The notes under the pieces: generated by a model
The model's input: only the letters and a program-made list of their open reading frames with translations
The model's database searches: none
What the model was told of the DNA's origin: nothing
Shown: positions 33,401-45,400 of the stretch, piece by piece
How positions within the stretch are numbered: position 1 is the stretch's first letter
How the letters are laid out: each line of letters opens with the position of its first letter
Made by a program: the position numbers and the translations under genes
Source: Dryomyza anilis
Taxonomy: Eukaryota; Arthropoda; Insecta; Diptera; Dryomyzidae
Length of the DNA stretch: 64,000 nucleotides
Direction: 5' to 3'
Assembly: GCA_951804985.1 (NCBI GenBank)
Contig: OX638131.1
Location: 104,056,464-104,120,463 of the forward strand

Positions 33401-36400
33401 TTTTGCTGTGATGTTGTGATAATCATGTGAATTGAAAAGATTCACATTTATTTTTATTTCATAGTGTAATTATTTACAAAAGAATGTTGTGTTGCTAATA
33501 TAACAAATATTTTTTTTTTAGTTTAAGTACATTTAACAGAAATCAAATACAGTTTTTTTTTTTGTCATAGAAATTAATTAAAATGAACGAAAACAAATTT
33601 AAAATGAAATAGTTTTTTTTATTGTAAATTAAGTTAATTTTTTTTAAAGATGTTAATTTTTAAAGCCAACAACCCAGACAATTAATGCCGCAACATTGTT
33701 TCCTTTGCATGTGCATTTTGATTTTGTTGCGCAGGACCTCCTCCTCATATTGACAGGGACATATCGATGATTGCAGGTGACGCGGTGTCTCATGTACGCC
33801 AGCCTCCTGTACTGTCCAGTCGAGACGACGGCGTAGAAAATCTTTACCCCAGCGTTGTAGGTAGCTCAGGAAGATTTCCTGTGCTACAACCTGTTTGGTG
33901 AGGAGGGTTTGGTTTTTGTTTAGCTATTTTGAATTTTTATTTATTTATTACATACATATTTTTTATTTACTTTTTACTTTTAGTACAAGTAAACTAAAAA
34001 CACATTACATTACTTTGTGGGGGTCTATTAGTTTATGTGGGGGGAATGTGATCACTATAGGTGGTGGTATTTGTTAGAATATGGGTGATTTTAAAATAGG
34101 TTAAAAGATAGTGTATGGAAAATAATATAACTTTTAAAATTGTATTTTATTTTTACCGAATACCGTGATTTCTTATAGGGTTTTTATGAAATTTTATGTT
34201 TTTTATCAACATTGTGTGGACTCTACATGTTACAAAAGGTATTGTGAAAATTATGAAGAGTTTTATTATAATTAATTTGATCTATTAAGTTATAAATTCA
34301 AATTATTATTACTAATCCGTAACCTTTCCAATTAAAATTGAGAGAATTCCGAAGGAAATATGGAAAATTTCAAATGAAATTGAATTTGATAAAGTTCAAA
34401 TCAATTTGAGATTTACAACTTTTATAACATTTAATTGCATAAATTCTAAATAAAATTGTCATTTTTTATTTTAAAATGAGAAAGTTGAGATTCTCCATTC
34501 AACAGATTTTTATAATTGATACAAATAAAAGTTGTATTTTCCTTTTTAAAATTGAAAATTCAAAAAAAAATTAAGATTATCCATTTAAAATTGAAAAAAA
34601 TTCCACAACAAGGTGAGATTTTTTCATTTATATATATTTATTTTTCATTTTATATTTCATTTTATATTTCATTTTAAATTGCAACAAATATAAATAAAAT
34701 TTCCAATTTTTCACAATTCCTTAAACCTCTAGCAAATTTACAATAAAAATATAAAACCTTAACCATATTTAAAAATTTATAATTTTTAATTTAAAAAAAA
34801 ATCTCACCTGTTTTCTAGACAACCGCACCGGATTATTGCCCTGTATAACAATATCATTTACATCAATATCAAGTTTTGCCTCCCAGCCCGCCTTAATGGC
34901 ATCGCCACCATTTTGTTCCGTATGTTCGAGAAATTCATTGAGAAAACTCACGCACTGCGTCGAATCGAAATAAAGAAAACAGAGATTCACCTTGTGACAC
35001 GAAATGCGCCCACGATCATCGAGCACCAAGAGTATCTTGTGTCGCATTAATTGTTTGTTGACGCGTGCCAAACATTTTTCAAGTCCACGCGCCAGTCGCA
35101 ATTTCACCCACATGCAGAGAAAAATTGCGGCCGCATTGAGAAAGAGCCAACCGACACCGAGCGAAAAGAGTGCAACACCTTGCAGTCCGGAAAAGAGCAG
35201 TGTGAGCAGTACGCCGAAGGCGAAGAGAATCCAACAGACGAGTATTCGTTTGTAGCAAATGTTGTAGACGGTGAAGCGATAGTCGTTGACCAAAGTCTCC
35301 ATAGCATTGACGTACTCCTCGACTGTGAGCTGAAAAGAGAGAAGGACATTTATATATTTTTTTGAGTTATCCTCATATATTTGGTATATATACGAATTTA
35401 TTTTGTGTCAAATTTTTCTTCCTATAGTTCCTGAGATACAATCTCAAAACGAAACGTATATGGACTAAAACGCAGACTGTTACGTTACATTAATACGCAT
35501 TTTTCAACATAAATTTCTTTGAATACACATTATATTGCATACCTTAAATACATTTTTCTTCACGTATCTAAAAAAAATGCTTCTGTAGTATCATTTTCTA
35601 GATATATAACAGTTGTTGTATGCCTTATTGTTTAGGAGTTATAAATGAACTGTTACGTTACACTATTTATAAGTAAATTTTAAGTTGTTTTACATTTTTG
35701 TAAAAGACTACTTTTTTGCAATGTTCTATCCATAATTTCTAATTTTTTTTACAACTGCACAACATATTTTTGATTGCTAAAGAAGCAAAAATGTTCGGAC
35801 TGTTACGTTACACAAGAGACTTTTACGACAACTATTTGGAAGGTATAAAATTGGCATTATTTGTTTAATATGATGTTTACAATTTCATTTTTGAATAATA
35901 TTTTTTACATACAACAGCGGAATTTTAAAAATTTTCTGTTGTTAAAATAAGTATATCATTTTTTGATGTTTTTAGTAATCATAATATTAATTAATTATCA
36001 TTAAATATTATAAAATCATAAATATCATAAAATACTTATAATTTACACTACCAAATATAATGTATTTTGACAGCAAACATTATATGTTTGTAGTAAGGAG
36101 TTTAAATGTATTCAATAATATAAATCACATTTAGTGCCAATTCATAAAGCACTAAATATAAATCAATTGCTTTATAAATCACAATATGATTAGGACAATA
36201 GTTAAATATTTTTTTCAAGTTATTATGAAACATATTTTATTTGCGGCAAATATATTTAAAAGCTTTTTTAAAGCTATTTTAAACAAAACTAAATTCCACA
36301 CTTATTTGGATTGTGCTTTAATGCATCTGTCTACTCACGGTTAAGCCCTGCGCCATCAGTTCTTCGGGCACCAACTCTGGACGAAATATGGCTGGCGTAA

Positions 36401-39400
36401 TCCAGGGCCATTTGGTGTTGGCCGGCAACAGGGTCACAATAACATCGCCATTAGCTACGGGGAGAGAAAATAGACGGATGAGCTGTTGAAAGTTACGCGG
36501 CAGCATAAAATTTCCTTGTTTCCTGCGTCGAACGAAGGACACTTACCAAAACCCTCACGTATGCGTCCTGTCGACAGCTCAATCGTTCGCATGGGCGGCG
36601 CGGACTCCACGGCTAAAGCAACACTTTGCGATTTGACGGGTGCCGCACCGCTGGGGCCACCAACATTGTTGCTGTGATGTCCGTGCGGTGCATTGTTGTT
36701 GTTGGCGGCGTTGGCGTTGCTCTGTTGCGCGCCCAAGACACTGACTGGCTTTGGTTTATGTTGCTGTTGCTGCTGCTGCTTCTGTTGTTGTTGCTGGTGG
36801 TGGTGATGATGTTGTTGCGGTTGATATTGTTGTTGTTGTTGTGTTTTACCGGATGCATTTAGATTTACGTGCGTACTTTCGGTCGTTAATACGGCGGGCG
36901 CAATTTCCGCTTCCGCTGTGGAAGAAGATACCGTTGGGCGCTGCAAAAATAACAAAAAAAAAATGGAAAACAAAAATAGGTTAATGTCTAAATTTACTTT
37001 TTGTTGTGAAACAATTTATTGCATTTTTTTTTTGCTTTCTTTTATAAAAGTGCGCTGCTACTTTCTTTTACCCACTGCACTCGATAAGTTTTCGTTATAT
37101 TTTGTTTTCATTTTATAATTCTTTATTTCTTTAGATTGAATTTTATTTGCTGTTTTCTTTTTTAAGCACGTGCCTATAATAATGCAACGCATTGGCTTTT
37201 ATGACATTCGTGAAAAATGAAAAATGTGTTAATACAAAGAATAATATGACAGGTTTTATGAGAAATCAATGGCTATCGATTGGCGTACTCATGGTCAAGA
37301 GACGAATATACAAAACTTGGTTTTAGAAAATTAGCTAATTTGGAGGTGTAGTTTTGTACTCTTTTTCTACAAAAATATTTTGTAAATTATAACTGATTCT
37401 TAAAAATATAAACTTAAAAAAAAATTAAATATTAAAATACAAATTTTACATTAATTAATTAATTTAAGTGTTTTAATCAAAAGAGGAGACTTTAAGTAAT
37501 AATTTTTTTTTTTTTTGGAAATACGAATTTTTCGTAAAATACGATTTTTTCTAAATACGTTAATTTTCGTAAAAATACTTTTATTTAGTACAAATATGAA
37601 TTATCGTAATATTACGAAATTTTTGTAAATTGTCTATTTATAGTAATAATAAGATATATTTTTGTAAAATTACTAATTTTTAGTGCATATCAAAATTGTT
37701 AGTAAATATACGAAATTTTATAAAAAAGTACGGACATTTTTTGAATTGTTAGACAAAGTAAAAAAACGAATTATAAGTAAAAATAGAATTTGTGATTAAA
37801 AATTATTATTTTTTTTTAAACGATTTTTTGGCAAAACTACAAATTTTAGTAAAAATAAAAACATGTTTTTAAAAAACGATTTTTTTGTTGTTGTAAAAAT
37901 ACGTAAAAATACGTAAAAATACGCAAAAATACGAAATTTTCGAATATATATAATTTTTGTTTTATATAAACATTTTTCGTAATAATACGATTTTTTTTGT
38001 ATATATACGATATATTCTTATTTTTACGAAAAGTTCGTATTTTTAATGTATATTCGTATTTTTTATGAAATTCGTATTTTATTTGTATTTTAATGAAAAA
38101 TTTGTTTTATTACGAAAAATTCGTATTTCTTTCACGAAAATTAATATTTTAATACAAATTGTTACCTTAATATATGAATTTTGCGAAAAATCCGATTTTG
38201 TCATTAAAATACGACTTTTTGTAACAAATTTTTCGTCAGATCCGAAATTTTCTTAGAAATACGAATATAAATTAATACAATATTGAATACATTTTGTATT
38301 TTATAAAATTTTTTCGTAAAAATATGATTTTTTTTAAAATAAAAATTCGAATTTTTCGTAAAAGCAGAACTTTTCATTAAAATACTACTTTTCGTAAAAT
38401 ATACGAATTTTTCGTAAAAATAAACATTTTTTTTAATACAAATACCAAATTTTCTTTAATAATATTACTTTTCGTAAAAAATACGATTTTTTTCGTAAAA
38501 ATATTTTTTTTTTAATACAAATACCAATTATCCGTAAAAAATCCAAAGTTTTCATAAAAATATGAATTATGGTTGAAGTATATACAGACCATAGACCATC
38601 TAGACGTTTAGTTGACATAAACAGTGCTGAGAATGTCAATAAGAAATTTAAAAAAAAATACAAAAATTAATTGTCATTTTTAGAGTTTATTTAAAGTTTA
38701 TGTTTTTTTTTGTACTTTAAATTACCTATTTTATTAAAATTGTACTGCACAAATTCACTATTCCACTTTTGTCATAAATTGAGGTGTTCTTTTGGATGTC
38801 TTTTAATATATCATTGATGTCTTTTAATATTGCAAAATGTTGTGATTTATTTTTTTGAAACATTTGATTTTTATTTGTATTTATGAGGCTGTAAACAAAG
38901 CATTGATGTTTTCTTTTAAAATGTTCGTAAACAAATGTTGAATCTTTCAAACAGTTTTCAAAAAAAAGTAAATGGCGACTGAATTTTGAAAGATGGCTTA
39001 ACCTGTATATACTCCAACCATGATACGAATATTAATTGAAGGAAAACAAATTTTTCATTAAAATATGACTTGTTGTAGAAATGTGAATATATCGTAAATA
39101 TACGAATTATTCGTAAAAATACGATTTTTTTTTATCATAAAATTAAGAAATTTTTATTAATTTTAAATTGATTTCATTAATCAATTTGACTTTAAATGAG
39201 TTTGAATAATTTTGTTTCATATAATTACTATTTATTTAACTTTATTTTTTAGATTTTCATCATATAAATAAATAAGTTTTCAATAGAATACACATTCGTA
39301 ATATTGACGTACATACTTCGAAATCTGTCAATATGTTAGTAAATTTCGATTGATTAACACAATTCGTAATATTGACAAACGGGATTTGACATTTGATTAT

Positions 39401-42400
39401 TGTTTTGTCGTATTGATGTACAAGTTCGTTGTATTTAGGACATTACGTCACTTCTAGGTTCAGTGTACCATTATGAAAGTTAATTCGTACAATGAACGAA
39501 AGTTTTCTTGGATCATTTTCATGTATTTCGTGTATTATTTTCAGTGTAACAATACGATTTTCATTCAAATATGACTTTGGTAATAATATGATTTTTTATT
39601 AATATATAAAAGGTTTTTCAACAGGGACGCTACAAAAGTAGAGCGATAGGGACAGCAAACGACGCCATATTTCTTGCCGCTCTTTTGACATTTCTCTTCA
39701 GTAAGGTTTGCCATTTCATGATGGAAAGATATACGATTTCGAATTTCGGTATTAAATTTTAATAATTTCGACTCGTTGTTGGCTCGTATATCGTTCCATC
39801 ATGAAATGGCAAACCTTACTGAAGAGAATTGTCAAATGAGCGGCAAGAAATATGGTGTCGTTTGCTGTTCATGTCGCTCTACTTTTGTAACGTCCCTGCT
39901 GAAAAACCCTTGAAAAAAACTTTTGTAGCTCTCTTATTGAAAAACACTTTACCTTTTCGTAAAATACCAATTTTTTCATAAATATATTAATTTTTCGTAA
40001 ATATACGAATTTTTTGTAAATATACGAATTATTCGTAAATATACGAATTAATCGTAAATATAAGAATTATTCGTAAATATACGAATTAATCGTAAATATA
40101 CGAATTATTCGTAAATATACGAATTATTCGTAAATATACGAATTATTCGTAAATATTCGAATTATTCGTAAATATACGAATTATTCGTAAATATACGAAT
40201 TATTTGTAAATATACGAATTATTCGTAAATATACGAATTATTTGTAAATATACGAATTATTCGTAAATATACGAATTATTCGTAAAAATACGAATTATTC
40301 GTAAATATACGAATTATTCGTAAATATATGAATTATTTGTAAATATACGAATTATTTGTAAATATACGAATTATTCGTAAATATACGAATTATTCGTAAA
40401 TGTACGAATTATTCGTAAATATACGAATTATTCGTAAATATACGAATTATTCGTAAATATACGAATTATTCGTAAATATACTAACTATTCGTAAATATAT
40501 GAATTATTTGTAAATATACGAATTATTTGTAAATATACGAATTATTCGTAAATATACGAATTATTCGTAAATATACGAATTATTCGTAAATATACGAATT
40601 ATTCGTAAATATACGATTTATTCGTTAAAATACGAATTATTCGTAAATATACGAATTATTTGTAAATATACAAATTATTCGTAAATATACGAATTATTCG
40701 AAAATATACGAATTATTCGTAAATATACGAATTATTCGTAAATATACGAATTATTCGTGAATATACGAATTATTCGTAAATATACGATTTATTCGTTAAA
40801 ATAAGAATTATTCGTTAAAATACGAATTATTCGTAAATATACGAATTATTCGTTAATATACGTATATATACGAATTATTCGTAAATATACGAATTATTCG
40901 TAAATATACTAATTATTTGTAAATATACGAATTATTCGTAAATATATGAAATATTCGTAAATATACGAATTATTCGTAAATATACGAAATATTCGTAAAT
41001 ATACGAATTATTTGTAAATATACGAATTATTCGTAAACATGCGAATTATTCGTAAATATACGAATTATTCGTAAATATACGAATTATTCGTAAATTTACG
41101 AATTATTCATATATATATGAATTATTTATAAATATATGAAATTTTCATAAAAATACGGAATTTTTATTAAAAATATTTTTTTTTTGTTCAAATAAGAATT
41201 TTTTGTATCTTTTTTTCTCGAACCCCAAAATAAGACTTTAAACATAAAATACACAAAAGTTTTAATAATTATTAATATTAATAATTATAATTAATATTTT
41301 TTATTGCTAGTGTATGTTATTGTTATGCTATTGAAAAAAAAGGTATTTCTCATGTTCCAATAACTTATTTGTTATTGAAAATTCAACGCACGTTCAATGA
41401 CCACGTATTAAAAAAAATGCAACAGCATTTTTAAAGGTTGTTTCAACGTCAGTGCAATTAAAATTAACTCTTAAAACGTTTTTACACATTTTTATATATG
41501 AGGTATCAGCAAATTGGTACTAATTTTTTTATATTTTTTACATGCTATTTTACTACCTTTAATGTCTAAATGATCAGCTAAACTAAACAAACAAAACAAA
41601 GCTAATGCGTCATTTAAATGCAACACATACGAGCGCTCGCCATTAAGATCATGTGCGAAGATATTTACTGAGATATTTAAATGTAGTTCATTTAAGGCAA
41701 AATTAAGTGGTAAATACAAAAGTTATAAAATGTAATTATTATTTTATACATAGTGATTTATGAAATATCATTGTAGAGGTAAAACTCAGCAACTGCAATA
41801 TAATTTCAATTATTGTTTTACAGATATTTTTATATATCGTACTTTTTCGATGAGCCCAAGATGGGAATCATTTGATGAGAAATGTTCATCTATTGATTTA
41901 TATTTTAACTTTTAAAATATATCAAATTTTATAAAATTAACTGATAGACTTAAAAAATAAATGTGTATAACGACGATACTTTGAAATTTATTGAGTCATT
42001 TTAAAAATAATTCTGATAAGAATTTTTCGGAATTTCGTTTTAGTTCTTATTTATTTTAATTTTTTTTATCGACAGTGTTAATTAACAAAATCATCAGATA
42101 CAATAACTCTACTCTCTGTATTGCACACACTCTTCTAAATATTTCTTCTCCCCTCTGTTGCTTTTGTATCTCTATATTGTACATTTATTAGGTAGGTACT
42201 TTTTATTTAAACTTTTTCATCTTGTTTATTTTATTTTTATCTTTCCGTTCGTTTATCTCCGTTTTTTTCCCAACACGATCTTATCAGAAAAATGCGATCG
42301 ACTCTCTGCACAGTGTGCATTTGCATGTGCCTCTCTATTATCTGCGCTCTCACCAGTGTTTATATTATACTGAATATAGTAGTAGATTTACTACTATTGT

Positions 42401-45400
42401 TTATAATGAATTTTAGTAAAAGGGAGAGTTAAAAAAATAATAATGGAAATACACAAAAAAACAGACTTATTCTTCATAGTGATTTTCCCATGATTATGAA
42501 ATTTAAGAATAAAAACAAATGAAAAAATATATTTTCGTCTACATTCCTAATATGTATTATTTTTATAGACATATACATAAGTAATGGAATGTTTGTGTGA
42601 TAAATATCAATTTGAAAAAAAAAAATGTTTTTCATTGACAGTAAAGGAACATATTAATTAAAAAAAAAATACCAAATGACACAATTCAGTTCTTTACAAG
42701 TTGTAAAAATAATATTTAGCATAATGCAGTATTGTTCCTTTATTTATGATGCAATGAAATTGGAATATAAAAACAATCGGTGTGGAAATGGTTTACGGTT
42801 AGCCCCCTTTTCGCATCCGATCCTGAACAGAATACGATAAGACATCCCAAGTAACCACGACTCGACCATTGCCACAAACTTTTGTGCCACAACCTTTAGA
42901 GGCAAATGTGTAGCTTTTAAGTTACATCTAACGCCAGTGTTGCAAACTCTTTATTTTTAGTTGCAAACCGGTGGCCAAGAACATGTATGGAGCAATAATA
43001 TGTCAAAATGCTGTTATATATAAGTCATACATTCTGATAATGAAACATAAATATAGTTCCAAAGCGGTGGCTAAGAACATGTGTGGGACAATGCAATAAT
43101 ATGTCACTATGCTGTGATATATAAGTCATACATTCCGATAATGGAACATATACGATAATGGGCGGAGTTAACTTTGTTGTTATAACGTGGCAAAATTTTG
43201 GCAAATTAAAAAATGTATTATGTTCCATATATGTTGCATGTATATAATGATGAACCTAATTTGAACGTGTTTATTAATAATATAGCTAATTTAACTTTAA
43301 AATGGTATAAAATATTTATTATATCCACTACGTTGGGTTGTAAAAAAAGTACAGTCGGAATAGTATAATTTAAGACATTAAAATAAAACTTTTTTTTTTA
43401 ATTCAAAAATTGCATTTTTATAGGTGCGCGTTAAAATTAGAGATGGTAGAATATAAGCTTTAACCCGAAAACCTGAACCGTTTGTTAAATTAGAGTTGTA
43501 GTTTGCCGAAAAATCCGTTCGTAAAGACTTATATTATTATGCCTTAGCATATTTTTGATATTATGCGCAGTTTTATTACATGACAAACATTTACGCTTAT
43601 GGCACAGCGTAGGATCTTTATTATTTTTATTTTTAATCCACACAAGTTCCACATTTGAAATAACAGTTCAAGTTCCAAATAGGTGAACCGACACTTTAAT
43701 GGATCAAAATTTGTGGAAACTAAGCTAACTCGTGCCCTGGGGCATTTTGACTGGCAATTTGGTGGCAAATATGTATATTTCGCATAATTTGGAACAAACA
43801 CTTTAATGGCAATTATGTGGCTACTACTTAAGTTGCCACTAAGTGGTTACTTGGGATCTCAACCAAAGGTCAACTGAAATGATACTGATCTGCGTTGACT
43901 AGGGTAATTCTAATTTTAAATCCGAGTTAGACAACCTAATCAATTCTTTACAAAGAATCTTAATCCAAAATTTTCTCAAATTCGCTCAAATCCCATTAAA
44001 ATTGGTCAATAGGACAATTATTGATTTAATAGTATACAAAAAATAAATCGTCTCATATAAACTCAATGGCAATGTCATGGTATTTTCTAGTATTTAATGG
44101 TATTTTCCGATTAAATAATAATTTATCCTATTGACTATTTTTAATAGTAAAAAACTATTATTTATATAGTATTTTTTTCTGGGTGTGTAGTCCACCACTT
44201 TGAGTACACATAAAACACACAGCTCAAAGTGGTGAGAGAGCTTTGTCTAAGTTCTTATAGAACTGTAGCGCCAAACTATTATTAGTATTATGATTATTAT
44301 TATACTGTCTCAAAATGGTGTGTGGTTTTATTAGATATTTATAGCCACAAAAGACAAAACGAAAAGGGAGAATTCGAAAAATTGTTATGCCAAAAGGGCG
44401 AATCTCTTCGTATTTTTGCTATAACTCTATATTGCAAGTTTGCAGATATTTTCAGGATTCGTAAATCCTGGGAACCTCTGGATAACTTTAAAAGTTAACC
44501 AGTCCGACTATAACTTTCACAATTCTTACTAAAACCAACTACAATAAAATACCCATTTGACCTAATCTTCCTTACTCATTCCTTTCTGATACAAATCAAA
44601 AATCTTTACTAATAATTTCTATGTTTTCTCCATAGTTTCAGCATACCATTATTTTATTAAATGATGTCCCATAAAAATTATCGCACTTTTAGTAGTAAAA
44701 TGTATTTTGAAATCCTTTAACAGCGATGGGTATTTAAATAATCGTGCCATAAAATCCAACTTGTAGGTCCCATTGGTTTTAAACATCATAAGGCGATTTT
44801 TTTTTGGCCACTCTCCCAAAATTCCAGAGCCGACATTTTTGCGACTTTGCAAAGTAGTTTACTTTTAACCCGCAACTGCCCCAAGCCACTTTATACTATA
44901 TAAACTAAAAATCAAACTCTTGAGGTACTTAGCCTTCCCTATTACTTCATGAAAGCTATTTATTACCTTCTCAGTTCTCAAACAAGATTTCTCAAGTTTT
45001 TGGTTATTACTTAATACGATGTTCGTTAATGCGTTAAACTCTGTTCGACCAAATTATTTTATTTAAAGTAAATTAAATAAAATATTGATGCTTAGTTAAT
45101 GGTTAGTTATTTCGTTGATTAAAAACGACTCTAATAGAAATTATACTGCGGCTTGAAAACTGATCATTAAATTTGTTTTTTTGATATAACCCGACCATTT
45201 ACGATGCAAACATGATCAAGTCATACTTATTTCTACTCTAATAGGTTTCTACTAGATTTTTACTAGGGGGAAATACGGTTCATCGCAGTAAGAACCTTCA
45301 ATAGAGGGAGTTGTATGTTTTCTAACAATTTCAGTTCAATACCCACACAATTTTTATCGAAATTAAATTGGAAAAAACCTACTACTTAAAAAAAGTACCA

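Noticed and set aside
36626..36862. Leu/Val-rich plus-strand frame opposite exon 2
   Set aside because: It is the complement of the CAG/CAA (Gln) tract, which always yields Leu/Val/Cys runs.
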